From assembly GCA_963817035.1 (NCBI GenBank), contig CAWFMM010000004.1:248001-312000 (forward strand): a DNA stretch of 64,000 nucleotides, read 5' to 3'. The notes beneath the pieces are model-generated. The model ran no database searches and was not told the DNA's origin. It saw only the letters and a list, made by a program, of their open reading frames with translations. Shown piece after piece: positions 7,649 to 16,850 of the stretch (positions are counted from its first letter, which is position 1; the number at the start of each line of letters is the position of its first letter). This stretch comes from AC-49 sp963817035. Its GTDB lineage: Bacteria > Actinomycetota > Thermoleophilia > Solirubrobacterales > Solirubrobacteraceae. A program made the translations under genes and the position numbers.

Positions 7649-9379
7649 ATGGCTCAGGGCTGGCTCCAGATCGCCATCTTCTTTGCCGTCGTGGTGGCCT
7701 GCGTGCCGCTGCTGGGCGGCTACATGGCTCGCGTCTACACGGGCGAGGGGGTGGCGCTGGCGCGGGTGTTCGGCCCGCTCGAGCGTGGCCTCTACCGCAC
7801 GATCGGCGTCGACGTCAGCCGTGGACAGGACTGGAAGGCCTACGCCAAGAGCCTGCTCTCCGTGTCGCTGGTGTTCTGGCTCGCGCTTTATCTGATCCTG
7901 CGAACGCAGACGCTTCACCCGTTCAATCCGCAGGGCTTCCACTCCGCTCCGTGGGACGTCACGTTCAACACGGCCTCGTCGTTTCTGACCAACACGAACT
8001 GGCAGTACTACGGCGGCGAGACGACGATGAGCGACTTCAGCCAGATGGCGGGGCTGGCGGTCCAGAACTTCGTCTCCGCGGCGGTCGGGATCGTCGTCGT
8101 CATCGCCCTGATCCGCGGGCTGGTCAACCGCGGCAGCGAGGACAGCCTCGGCAACTTCTGGCAGGATCTGACGCGCACGATCCTCTACGTCCTGCTGCCG
8201 ATCTCGATCCTCGGCGCGGTGCTGCTGATGTCGCAGGGCGTGATCCAGTCCTTCGCCCACTACCTGGACTTCACCGGCGCGGGCGGTGCGCACAGCACGC
8301 TGCCGTTCGGCCCGGTCGCCTCGCAGGAGGCGATCAAGGAGCTCGGCACCAACGGCGGCGGCTTCTTCAACGTCAACTCGGCGATGCCGTTCGAGAATCC
8401 GACCGGCTTCTCGAACTTCGTCGAGATGTTTCTGATCCTCTGCATCCCGACCTCGCTGACCTACACCTTCGGGCGCATGGTCGGCAGCCGCCGCCAGGGC
8501 TGGGCGATCTTCGGGGCGATGGCGACCCTGTTCGTCGTCGCGGTCGTCGTCGTGTACGCGGCCGAGCACCACGGCACGCCGGCCCAGCATCTCGCGGGGG
8601 TCCACGGCCCGAACCTCGAAGGCAAGGAGCAGCGCTTCGGGATCGCCAACTCGTCGCTGTTCACGGCGGTCACGACCGTCACTTCGAGCGGCGCGGTCAA
8701 CGCCTCGTTCGAGTCGCTGACCGGCATCGGCGGCCTGGTCCCGTTCGCCGACCTCAGCGCGTCAGAGACGATCTTCGGCGGCGTCGGCACCGGCCTCTAC
8801 TCGATGCTGCTGATGGTCATCCTCGCGGTGTTCATCGGAGGCCTGATGGTCGGCCGCACGCCGGAATATCTCGGCAAGAAGATCGAGGCGCGCGAGATCA
8901 AGCTGACGTCAATCGGGGTGTTGTTCACGCCAATTGCGGCGCTGATCGCCGCCACGGTGGCCCTGGCCACGAAGTACGGCCGGCCCTCGATCTACGCGTC
9001 GGGCCCCCAAGGGTTCTCCGAGACGCTGTACGCCTACCTCTCGCAGGCCAACAACAACGGCTCGGCGTTCGCGGGCTACACCGGCTTCGTCCAGCCCAAC
9101 GCGGGCAGCCTGGGCTCGCACGGCGTGACATTCGCCGACCTGCTCGGTGGCCTGACGATGCTGACCGCGCGCTACCTGCCGATCCTCGTCGTGCTGGCGA
9201 TCGCCGGATCGCTGGCGACCAAGCGGGTCACCCCGGCGGGCGTGGGCACGATGCGCACCGACACGCCGACCTTCGTCTTCCTGCTGCTCGCGGTTGTCGT
9301 GCTGATCGGCGCGCTCACGTTCTTCCCCGCCCTCCTGCTCGGACCCGTCGTCCAGGGCCTGACGACCAGGGTGTTCTGA
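7649..9379 (+). CDS. kdpA: KdpA, potassium-binding channel subunit
   Basis: 576 residues, about ten membrane helices. The four selectivity-filter loops of the SKT superfamily are all visible: TASSFLTNTNWQYYGGE, ELGTNGGGFFNVNSAMPFEN, TAVTTVTSSGAVNA and NNNGSAFAG. KdpA binds and passes K+ into the complex that KdpB drives with ATP. Its stop shares one base with the start of kdpC (TGATG). Confidence 0.97.
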   Translation: MAQGWLQIAIFFAVVVACVPLLGGYMARVYTGEGVALARVFGPLERGLYRTIGVDVSRGQDWKAYAKSLLSVSLVFWLALYLILRTQTLHPFNPQGFHSAPWDVTFNTASSFLTNTNWQYYGGETTMSDFSQMAGLAVQNFVSAAVGIVVVIALIRGLVNRGSEDSLGNFWQDLTRTILYVLLPISILGAVLLMSQGVIQSFAHYLDFTGAGGAHSTLPFGPVASQEAIKELGTNGGGFFNVNSAMPFENPTGFSNFVEMFLILCIPTSLTYTFGRMVGSRRQGWAIFGAMATLFVVAVVVVYAAEHHGTPAQHLAGVHGPNLEGKEQRFGIANSSLFTAVTTVTSSGAVNASFESLTGIGGLVPFADLSASETIFGGVGTGLYSMLLMVILAVFIGGLMVGRTPEYLGKKIEAREIKLTSIGVLFTPIAALIAATVALATKYGRPSIYASGPQGFSETLYAYLSQANNNGSAFAGYTGFVQPNAGSLGSHGVTFADLLGGLTMLTARYLPILVVLAIAGSLATKRVTPAGVGTMRTDTPTFVFLLLAVVVLIGALTFFPALLLGPVVQGLTTRVF

Positions 9380-9969
9380 TGCGCCGCGACCTGTTGACCG
9401 CCGTCCGCGCCGTCCTCGTGCTCACCGTGCTCTGTGGCCTCGTCTACCCGTTCGCGGTCTGGGGGATCGGCCAGGTGGCCTTCCACGGCCGCGCCAACGG
9501 CTCGCAGATCCGCGTCGACGGCAAGGTCGTCGGCTCGCGCCTGCTCGGGCAGGACTTCTCCAAGCGTCCGGAGTCCTTCCAGGAGCGCCCGTCCCAGGAC
9601 TCCTACGACGCCGCGGCGACGTTCTTCTCAAACCGCGGCCCGAACTCGTCGGCCGCTGTGTACTTCTACCGCGACCAGCTCGCCGCCTACCTCAAGCGCG
9701 AAGGCTCCTACGTGCCCGGCCTGACCGACGCCCAGGTGCCGGTCGATGCCGTGACCACGTCGGCGTCCGGCGTCGACCCGCACATCTCCGTCGCCAACGC
9801 CCGGATCCAGGCGCACCGCATCGCCGCGCGGCGCAACCTGCCGCTCGCCACGGTGAACACGCTCATCGACGAGCACACCGACGGACGGTTCCTCGGCCTG
9901 CTCGGCGAGCCCGGCGTGAACGTCGTCGAGCTCAACCTCGCCCTCGACCAGAAGGCCCCGGTCCGATGA
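9379..9969 (+). CDS. kdpC: KdpC, accessory subunit of the Kdp K+-ATPase
   Basis: 196 residues with one N-terminal membrane helix (AVLVLTVLCGLVYPFAVWG) and an external domain containing GSRLLGQDF, FSNRGPNSS and VDPHISVANARIQAHRIA, all KdpC landmarks. Its place between kdpA and kdpB is unusual: standard operons run A-B-C. It overlaps kdpB by 4 bases (ATGA). Confidence 0.95.
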   Translation: MRRDLLTAVRAVLVLTVLCGLVYPFAVWGIGQVAFHGRANGSQIRVDGKVVGSRLLGQDFSKRPESFQERPSQDSYDAAATFFSNRGPNSSAAVYFYRDQLAAYLKREGSYVPGLTDAQVPVDAVTTSASGVDPHISVANARIQAHRIAARRNLPLATVNTLIDEHTDGRFLGLLGEPGVNVVELNLALDQKAPVR

Positions 9970-12056
9970 CCCCGCAGACGCGCACCTCCGCCTCGATGTT
10001 CAGCCTCGAGCTCATGGTCCCGGCGATCGTCGGGTCGCTGAAGAAGCTCGACCCACGCGTCCAGGTGCGCAACCCGGTGATGTTCGTCGTCGAGGTTGGT
10101 GCGGTGATCACGACGATCGCGTGGCTGATCCAGGTCTTCGGCGGCAAGCCGCTGGGCGGTGGTGACGAGGCCGCGTGGTTCACGTTCACCGTGACCTTCT
10201 GGCTGTGGCTGACCGTCGTCTTCGCCAACCTCGCCGAGGCCCTGGCCGAGGGGCGCGGCAAGGCCCAGGCCGACGCGCTGCGGGCGATGCGCACCGACAC
10301 GGTCGCCAACCTCCGGGACGGCACCACGCGGCCGGCCGGCGAGCTTCAGCGCGGCGACGTGGTCGTCGTCGAGGCAGGCGAGGTGATCCCCGGCGACGGC
10401 ACGGTGATCGAGGGCATCGCGTCGGTCGACGAGTCGGCGATCACCGGCGAGTCGGCCCCGGTCATCCGCGAGTCGGGCGGCGATCGCAGTGCGGTGACCG
10501 GGGGCACGCGCGTGCTCTCCGATCGCCTCGTCGTCGAGATCACCCAGGAGCCCGGCCAGTCGTTCATGGACCGGATGATCGCGCTCGTCGAAGGCGCGCA
10601 GCGGCGCAAGACGCCCAACGAGATTGCGCTCAACATCCTGCTCGCCGGGCTGACGCTGATCTTCCTCGTGGTCATCGTCGCGCTGCGCCCGTTCGCGCAG
10701 TACGCGGGCACCGAGATCTCGGTGACCACGCTGATCGCGTTGCTCGTGGCGCTGATCCCGACGACGATCGGGGCGCTGCTCTCTGCGATCGGGATCGCCG
10801 GCATGGACCGTCTTGTGCGGCGCAACGTGCTGGCGCTGTCGGGTCGCGCGGTCGAGGCGTCCGGCGACGTCGACGTGCTGTTGCTCGACAAGACGGGCAC
10901 GATCACGCTGGGTAATCGCCAGGCCTCGGAGTTCGTCCCGATGCCCGGGGTGAGCGCGCACGACCTGGCCGAGGCCGCCCAGCTCAGCTCGCTGGCTGAC
11001 GAGACGCCCGAGGGGCGCTCGATCGTCGTGTTGGCCAAGCAGCAATACGGGATTCGCGAGCGCGAGCTCGGGTCGGGCGGGGTCGATCTCCCGACGTTCG
11101 TCGCGTTCACCGCCCAGACGCGGATGAGCGGGATCGACTACGACGGGGTCAGTCTGCGCAAGGGCGCGGGCGACGCGATCATCGCGTTCGCCCAGGAGCA
11201 GGGCGGGAGTCTGCCGCCGGAGCTTCAGCCCGCGATCGACGCCATCGCCCGCGACGGCGGAACGCCCTTGGCTGTGGCCCGCGACAGCCAGGTGCTGGGC
11301 GTGATCCACCTCAAGGACACCGTGAAGGAGGGGATGTCACACCGCTTCGACCAGCTGCGTGCGATGGGCATCCGTACCGTGATGGTGACCGGCGACAACC
11401 GCCTGACCGCGGCGAAGATCGCGAGCGAGGCCGGGGTCGACGACTTCCTCGCCGAGGCGACGCCGGAGCGCAAGCTTGAGCTGATCCGTGAGGAGCAGGC
11501 CCAGGGGCGCCTCGTCGCGATGACCGGCGATGGCACCAACGACGCGCCCGCGCTCGCCCAGGCCGACGTCGGCGTGGCGATGAACACGGGCACGCAGGCC
11601 GCGCGTGAGGCCGGGAACATGGTCGACTTGGACTCCAATCCGACGAAGCTCATCGAGATCGTCGAGGTCGGCAAGCAGCTGCTGATCACGCGCGGCGCGC
11701 TGACGACGTTCTCGATCGCCAATGACGTGGCGAAGTACTTCGCGATCCTGCCCGCGATCTTCATCTCGACCTACGCGAATTCGGTCCCCACCCACCCCTC
11801 CACCGGGCCGCTCAACGCGCTGAACATCATGCATCTCGGCTCGTCGGCGAGCGCGATCATCTCGGCGATCATCTTCAACGCGCTGGTGATCCCGATGCTC
11901 GTCCCGCTCGCGTTGCGCGGCGTGCGCTACCGCCCGGCGGGTGCCTCTGTGCTGCTGCGGCGAAACCTGCTCATCTACGGAGTTGGAGGCCTCATTGCCC
12001 CCTTCATCGGGATCAAGCTCATTGACCTCATCATCCACAACCTCCTCGGGGCCTGA
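9966..12056 (+). CDS. kdpB: KdpB, P-type ATPase catalytic subunit
   Basis: 696 residues, near the usual ~680. The actuator loop contains ITGESAP, the phosphorylated Asp is D308 in LLLDKTGTITLG (E. coli D307), and the hinge is MVTGDN...MTGDGTNDAPAL. About seven membrane helices. It hydrolyses ATP to drive K+ uptake through KdpA. The 3' end overlaps the probable start of the KdpD sensor half by about 35 bases. Confidence 0.97.
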   Translation: MTPQTRTSASMFSLELMVPAIVGSLKKLDPRVQVRNPVMFVVEVGAVITTIAWLIQVFGGKPLGGGDEAAWFTFTVTFWLWLTVVFANLAEALAEGRGKAQADALRAMRTDTVANLRDGTTRPAGELQRGDVVVVEAGEVIPGDGTVIEGIASVDESAITGESAPVIRESGGDRSAVTGGTRVLSDRLVVEITQEPGQSFMDRMIALVEGAQRRKTPNEIALNILLAGLTLIFLVVIVALRPFAQYAGTEISVTTLIALLVALIPTTIGALLSAIGIAGMDRLVRRNVLALSGRAVEASGDVDVLLLDKTGTITLGNRQASEFVPMPGVSAHDLAEAAQLSSLADETPEGRSIVVLAKQQYGIRERELGSGGVDLPTFVAFTAQTRMSGIDYDGVSLRKGAGDAIIAFAQEQGGSLPPELQPAIDAIARDGGTPLAVARDSQVLGVIHLKDTVKEGMSHRFDQLRAMGIRTVMVTGDNRLTAAKIASEAGVDDFLAEATPERKLELIREEQAQGRLVAMTGDGTNDAPALAQADVGVAMNTGTQAAREAGNMVDLDSNPTKLIEIVEVGKQLLITRGALTTFSIANDVAKYFAILPAIFISTYANSVPTHPSTGPLNALNIMHLGSSASAIISAIIFNALVIPMLVPLALRGVRYRPAGASVLLRRNLLIYGVGGLIAPFIGIKLIDLIIHNLLGA

Positions 12057-13179
12057 GCGCCGCGGCCACTACACGATCTTCCTCGGCATGGCTGCCGGGG
12101 TGGGAAAGACGTACCGGATGCTCCAGGAGGGCCACGCCCAGCTCGACGCGGGGCGCGACGTGCTGGTCGGGCTGCTCGAGACCCACAAGCGCGAGGACAC
12201 CGCGGCCCTTGGCGAGGGCCTCGAGACGCTGCCTCGCCGGCGGGTCGAATACCGCGGCACGACGCTCGAGGATCTCGACCTGCCCGGTGTCCTGAAGCGT
12301 GCGCCAGAGGTCGTGCTGATCGACGAGCTCGCCCACACCAACGCGCCGGGCTTGGAGCACGTCAAGCGCTACGAGGACATCGAGGTGGTCCTGGCCGCGG
12401 GCATCGACGTGCTCTCGACGGTCAACATCCAGCACCTCGAGTCGCTCAACGACCGCGTGGCCGAGCTCAGCGGGATCCGCATGCGCGAGACCGTTCCCGA
12501 CACGGTCCTCGGGCGCGCCGACGAGGTCGTGCTAATCGACCTGCCGCCCGAGGCGTTGATCGAACGTCTGCGCGCCGGGAAGATCTATCCGCAGCCGCGG
12601 ATCGAGGCGGCCCTGAACGGCTTCTTCCGCATCGAGAACCTCTCGGCGCTGCGCGAGGTCGCGCTGCGCCAGGTCGCCGAGCAGGTCGAGGCGCGGCGGC
12701 TGACGACCGAGGTGGCGGTCGGCACGCGCGGCCAGGACATGGGCGGCGACGCCAATCAAGCGGTCGGCGAACACCTCCTCGCGCTGGTCGAGCCCTACCC
12801 CGGCTCCCAGCGGCTGGTCCGCCGTGCTTGGCGCTCGGCCGAGCGGCTGGGCGCGGCGCTCGATCTGCTGTGGGTGAAGAAACCGGGGAGCGAGCCGGAC
12901 GGGGCCCAGGAACGGTCGCTGACCGCCCTGCGTCAACTTGCGTCGGTGCTCGGGGCGCGGATGCTCGTCGAGGAATCCGACGACATCCCGGCCGCGGTCG
13001 CGCGGGTCGCGCGCGAGCAGGGCAGCACCTACATCCTGATGGGTCGCTCGCGTCCCGCCCGTGGCCTGGCGCGACTGCGCACACCGCTGCCCCAGCGGCT
13101 GATGACCGCGTTGCCCGGGGTGGATGTGCGGATCGTCGCCGACCGATCAACCCGCGCAGGAAACGGTGACGGGCGATGA
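12022..13179 (+). CDS. kdpD: KdpD N-terminal half: stand-alone KdpD/Usp sensor protein
   Basis: 385 residues from TTG 12022, the last start that keeps the short pre-domain leader; the start is uncertain. The KdpD domain has a Walker A motif (GMAAGVGKT, residues 22-30), LLETHKRED, and VLIDELAHTNAPG, and a Usp domain spans ~250-370. There is no membrane or kinase domain: the protein ends after Usp. With the kinase half at 4855-6273 this is a split KdpD. In whole KdpD this region senses cytoplasmic K+/ATP (and c-di-AMP in some phyla). Confidence 0.88.
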   Translation: MTSSSTTSSGPERRGHYTIFLGMAAGVGKTYRMLQEGHAQLDAGRDVLVGLLETHKREDTAALGEGLETLPRRRVEYRGTTLEDLDLPGVLKRAPEVVLIDELAHTNAPGLEHVKRYEDIEVVLAAGIDVLSTVNIQHLESLNDRVAELSGIRMRETVPDTVLGRADEVVLIDLPPEALIERLRAGKIYPQPRIEAALNGFFRIENLSALREVALRQVAEQVEARRLTTEVAVGTRGQDMGGDANQAVGEHLLALVEPYPGSQRLVRRAWRSAERLGAALDLLWVKKPGSEPDGAQERSLTALRQLASVLGARMLVEESDDIPAAVARVAREQGSTYILMGRSRPARGLARLRTPLPQRLMTALPGVDVRIVADRSTRAGNGDGR

Positions 13180-13739
13180 GCACCGTCGCGATCTTGCTTG
13201 CGGCACTGCTCGGGGTCGTCGCCGGTGTGATCGCCACCCGTGGCCGGCCGACGCTGCGGCGTAACGGCGGCCGTGACGAGCCCGTGCGTCAGATCCTGCT
13301 GCCGTTCACCGGCGGGGCGATCTCGCGGCGCGCGCTCGAGGCCGCGGTCCGACTCGCGCGCGCCGAGAACGCGGTGATCATGCCCGCGTTCCTGGCCCGC
13401 GTCCCGCGTCACCTGCCGCTCGATGCGCCCCTGCCGCGCCAGTGCGAGACGGGCATGCCGCTGCTCGAGGCGATCGAACAGCGCACGATCGCCGCCGGCG
13501 TTGCGGTCGACTCGCGGGTCGCCCGCGGGCGCAGCTACCGCGACGCTCTCAGACGACTGATGGACGACGAGCACTTCGATCGGATCATCGTCTCGACGGT
13601 CTCCGATCCCCGTCGCGGACTATCGCTCGGCGACCTCGAATGGCTGCTCGAACGCGCGCCCGCCGAGATCATGATCCTGCGCCCGGCCCCCGACGACGAG
13701 CGCCGCATCTCCGGCGCCGAGCTCAACGGCCACTTCTGA
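13176..13739 (+). CDS. Membrane-anchored universal stress (UspA-like) protein
   Basis: 187 residues. A single N-terminal helix (VAILLAALLGVVAGVIA) is followed by a Usp-like alpha/beta domain: strand ILLPFTGGAISRRALEAAV, then FDRIIVSTV near the end. The Gly-rich ATP loop of ATP-binding Usps (G-2x-G-9x-G-S/T) is not seen, so it may be a non-ATP-binding type. It overlaps the KdpD sensor gene (ATGA), so it is the last member of the kdp transcript and may take part in K+/stress signalling. Confidence 0.75.
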   Translation: MSTVAILLAALLGVVAGVIATRGRPTLRRNGGRDEPVRQILLPFTGGAISRRALEAAVRLARAENAVIMPAFLARVPRHLPLDAPLPRQCETGMPLLEAIEQRTIAAGVAVDSRVARGRSYRDALRRLMDDEHFDRIIVSTVSDPRRGLSLGDLEWLLERAPAEIMILRPAPDDERRISGAELNGHF

Positions 13740-13769
13740 GTGCGCTGGGCGCACGGCACTCAACACCCG

Positions 13770-13859
13770 CAGATCTAAGCCTCCGCCACTCAAGGGGTCT
13801 GACCCCTCTTTCGGCAGATCTAAGCCTCCGCCACTCAAGGGGTCTGACCCCTCTTTCGG
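13770..13859. repeat. Two identical 45-bp tandem repeats with AGGGGTC-T-GACCCCT palindrome
   Basis: Copy 1 is 13770-13814 and copy 2 is 13815-13859, identical base for base. Each carries a 7-bp-arm palindrome AGGGGTCTGACCCCT (13793-13807 and 13838-13852). They fill the gap between the Usp gene and the broken acyl-CoA dehydrogenase. The same palindrome recurs near 27.5 kb, so it is a dispersed repeat family. There are no spacers, so this is not a CRISPR array. Confidence 0.9.
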
Positions 13860-13887
13860 GTCCGGTGAACCGACGTATGCTGGGCCC

Positions 13888-14416
13888 ATGGGCCCCTTCA
13901 ACGACGAGCACGAGGAGCTGCGCCGGTCGATCCGGCGGTTCATCGCCCGCGAGCTTGCGCCGCACGCCGAGCAGTGGGAGGAGGAGCGCTGGTTTCCCAA
14001 CGACGTCTTCCCGAAGATGGCCGAGCCCGGCTTCCTTGGCCTGAAGTACCCGACCGAGTACGGCGGCGAGGGCGGCGACTACCGCGTTCGGCCACGCGAT
14101 CATCGGCCACCAGGCGATCGGCCACAAGCTCGCCGAGCTCGAGACCTCCGTCTACACCTGCCGCTGCGTCGCCTACGACGCGCTCAACCGCTTCGTCGCC
14201 GGCGAGAACGTCCTGCGCGAGGTGACGATGGCCAAGCTCGTCACCCAGCGCGCGTGCGTCGAGCTGATGGACGAGTGCCTCCAGATTCACGGCGGTGCCG
14301 GCTATATGCGCGAGTACGGGATCGAACGGGCGCTGCGCGACGCGCGGCTCGGGCCGATCGGCGGCGGCAGCGACGAGGTGATGCGCGAGATCCTCGCGCG
14401 GTCCCTGCCGGGCTGA
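13888..14416 (+). pseudogene. Acyl-CoA dehydrogenase, internally deleted
   Basis: The 5' frame from ATG 13888 encodes a normal N-terminus (FNDEHEELRRSIRRFIAREL, then FLGLKYPTEYGGEGGDY). At about 14085 the homology jumps, in another frame, to the C-terminal domain (AFGHAIIGHQAIGHKLAEL, then LMDECLQIHGGAGYMREYG and GGGSDEVMREILARS) ending at 14416. Roughly 200 residues of the usual ~380, covering the middle beta domain and catalytic base region, are missing, and the junction shifts frame. It cannot make an active enzyme. Confidence 0.85.
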
Positions 14417-14426
14417 GCGGCCGCGG

Positions 14427-15476
14427 TCAGTTCGCGCGGGTCCAGGACGCGAAGTACGCGCCGGGCACGAGTACGGTCGGCTTGCCGCCGGCGTAGGGGA
14501 ACGTCACGATCGCGTGCTTGCCGTTGGGGTCATACCCGCCCTGCGCGGCGAGGATCGTCGAGCCATCGTGGGCCAGTGCCATGCCGATGAAGTCGTCGGT
14601 GTGCGAGCCGACCGTCTTGGCGGCACCGGTGGTCGGATCGACCGTCTGCGCGTAGCTCGTGTCCTGGCCGCCGTATTCGGCGAGCAGCCGCGTGCCGTTG
14701 TCGGAGATCCCGAGCGGCACCAGGCCGGTGAGGAAGCGGGGTGCCGTCCCGTGGGTCAGCGCATGCAGGCCCGAGCCGTCGCTCTTGATCGTGAACAGGT
14801 TGCCCTTGTACTGGTCGTTGCGCGGCTGCTTGGCGTTCTGGCGCTGGAAGACGATCGACCCCGGCCCGGCGATCGGAAACGCGCTGCGATGATCGTGGGT
14901 GATCGCCTTCGGCGTACCGCCGGTCGCCGCGACGTTGTAGAGGTCGGTCGAGCCCGGGTAGGTCCGCGAGTTCGGCGCAAGGCCGTAGATCAGTCGCGAG
15001 CCGTCGCCGCTCCACGACAGCCCGCGCAGGAAGCCGCTGGCGATCGTTGTCGTCGCGCCGCTGGCCACGGTGACGATCACCAGCCGGTTGATGCCGAGCT
15101 CGGGACCGACCGCGACGGCGACTCGCGAACTGTCGGGCGACCACGCATTGGGCTCGAGATCGCGCAGGTTGCGAGCCAGCGTCCGCGCGGCGCCGCCGGC
15201 CCGCGGGACGATCCTCAGCGCCGGCTGCCCGCTGCGTCCGGTCGGCACGCCCTCGTAGACCACCGCGCTCCCGTTCGGCGCGATCAGCGGCGTGTCGGCG
15301 CTGCTCGCCAGCTTGACCGGATGCGAGCCGTCGATCCGCGCGCTCCAGATCGTCGGGTTGCCGTTGGCGAACTTCGCGTAGGCGATCCCGGTCGGAGCTG
15401 TGCTCGCCGCCGACGCGGCGACCGCGACGACGGCGATCAGCTCGGTGGCGAGGAGGCCGATGGCGACGCGTCTCAT
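14427..15476 (-). CDS. Secreted TolB-like/WD40-type beta-propeller protein
   Basis: 349 residues. Signal peptide or anchor at the start (AIGLLATELIAVVAVAASA). Repeated blade-like units of the TolB/DPP type follow, e.g. PNAWSPDSSRVAVAV, GLSWSGDGSRLIYGL and GISDNGTRLLAEYGG, each pairing a W/S-x-DGS/T turn with a beta strand. No enzyme motif. Such proteins act as external binding scaffolds. Single gene, convergent with the dehydrogenase pseudogene and 11 bases from the downstream end of the coiled-coil gene. Confidence 0.75.
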   Translation of the reverse strand: MRRVAIGLLATELIAVVAVAASAASTAPTGIAYAKFANGNPTIWSARIDGSHPVKLASSADTPLIAPNGSAVVYEGVPTGRSGQPALRIVPRAGGAARTLARNLRDLEPNAWSPDSSRVAVAVGPELGINRLVIVTVASGATTTIASGFLRGLSWSGDGSRLIYGLAPNSRTYPGSTDLYNVAATGGTPKAITHDHRSAFPIAGPGSIVFQRQNAKQPRNDQYKGNLFTIKSDGSGLHALTHGTAPRFLTGLVPLGISDNGTRLLAEYGGQDTSYAQTVDPTTGAAKTVGSHTDDFIGMALAHDGSTILAAQGGYDPNGKHAIVTFPYAGGKPTVLVPGAYFASWTRAN

Positions 15477-15487
15477 CGGCGCTGATT

Positions 15488-16825
15488 CTACGTCGTCGTG
15501 TCGGGCAGATGGCGCCCGACGACCGCGACGATGATCCCGCGGCCGGCCGCGTCGTTCTCGTCGGCGACGTGCAGATAGATCCGCGCGATGAACGCCGCAC
15601 CGGAACCGGAGCCGAGGCCGATGTGCGGCCCGACGAGCAGCTCCTGGCCCTCGAACATGAACGTGTAGTCCTTCGTGTAGCGGGTGCGCGCGAGTTCGGA
15701 GACGTTCGAGCGCCACTGCGTGATGCCGACCCGCTGCGCGGCCTGCGACAGCGACATCCCGATATCCCCCTGGGCGTAGAGCGCGGCGAGCTCGTCGAGT
15801 TGGCGCAGCGTGCGCAGCACGAGCCCGGGGCGCCGGAACGGCGATTCCTGCGCCGTCTCGAACGCGCGCGGCGCGAAGCGCAGGTGCCTGGCCTCGCCGG
15901 CCGCACGCTGAACCGCTTCCAGCACCGTCGCGGGCGGAGCCTCCTCGACCGGCGGCGAACCATCGTCGGTCGCGTCGGAAACCGCGTCGACGTCGAAGCG
16001 CGCCAGCAGCGTCCCGAGCTCGGCGATCGTCGAGCGGTCGCGCTCGCGCTCGGTCACCAGCCGCTCGAGCTGCGCGTGCAGCTCGTCGCGCTGGGTCTGT
16101 GACGCCGACTGCGCGGCCATCGTCTGCTCGAAACCCTCGAGCCACTGGTCGAAGTCGGCCTCGGTGCGAAACGGCTCCTTGCCGTCGTCGGCCGTCGCCG
16201 TGGCGAGCTCGGACTCCAGCCGCGTCACCTGAGCCTCCAGCGCGTCGCGCTCGCGCTGCACCCTGTCGCGCGCCGCCTCGGCCTCCTGCGCTCGGCCGTC
16301 GGCTTCCTCGCGCTTGGCCTTGTGCACGTCGAACTGGCGGCGCAGCTCGGCCTGGCGCTCGGCCTCCTCCTCCAACCGCCCGACCTCGCGGCGGTGCTCT
16401 TCGTCGCGCGTCTTCAGCGTGTCGTAGGCGGCCAGCGTGCGGTCGACGAGCTGGCCGAGGACCGAGCCGTCGATGCCGCTCGCGTCGACCATCTCGTCCC
16501 ACGAGCCGAACAGCGCCTCGGCGTGGCTGGGCAGCGGCCAGTCCTCGGTGGCCTCCCACTCGTGTGGCTCGGGAACGATCCCGCGCAGCACGGTCCAGCG
16601 GTAGAGCGCGTAGAGGATCTCGAGGCGGTCGATCGCGTCGCGTACATCGCCGCCCCAGTTGAGGTCGTAGTCCGGAACCGGTTGCTCGTCGAGGACGATC
16701 CCGAGATCGTCGAGCGCCTGCTCCTGGGCCTTGGCCGCCTTCCATTCGTCGCGCGCTTGGCGCACGGTCGGCTCCGTCCGCGGCCTCGGCGCCCGTCCGC
16801 GCTTGCCCTTGGTCGACTTCGCCAT
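15488..16825 (-). CDS. Coiled-coil protein with conserved C-terminal domain, unknown function
   Basis: 445 residues from ATG 16825. Basic N-terminus (KSTKGKRGRAPRPR), then a globular helical part (30-140, containing NWGGDVRDAIDRLEILYALY), a long charged coiled coil (~150-300), and a C-terminal domain (~340-445) with FAPRAFETAQESPFRRP, a helix-turn-helix-like LSQAAQRVGITQW, and a final beta-rich part HIGLGSGSGAAFIARIYLHV followed by GIIVAVVGRHLP. I cannot place it in a named family. The G/H-L-P ending resembles domains in nucleic-acid-associated proteins, but that is weak. Divergent from the GNAT gene. Confidence 0.7.
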   Translation of the reverse strand: MAKSTKGKRGRAPRPRTEPTVRQARDEWKAAKAQEQALDDLGIVLDEQPVPDYDLNWGGDVRDAIDRLEILYALYRWTVLRGIVPEPHEWEATEDWPLPSHAEALFGSWDEMVDASGIDGSVLGQLVDRTLAAYDTLKTRDEEHRREVGRLEEEAERQAELRRQFDVHKAKREEADGRAQEAEAARDRVQRERDALEAQVTRLESELATATADDGKEPFRTEADFDQWLEGFEQTMAAQSASQTQRDELHAQLERLVTERERDRSTIAELGTLLARFDVDAVSDATDDGSPPVEEAPPATVLEAVQRAAGEARHLRFAPRAFETAQESPFRRPGLVLRTLRQLDELAALYAQGDIGMSLSQAAQRVGITQWRSNVSELARTRYTKDYTFMFEGQELLVGPHIGLGSGSGAAFIARIYLHVADENDAAGRGIIVAVVGRHLPDTTT

Positions 16826-16850
16826 CGTCCGAGACGGTACCGTGCCCGCC

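Noticed and set aside
13770..13859. Two 45-bp tandem repeats considered as a CRISPR array
   Set aside because: The copies abut directly with no spacers, and only two are present.
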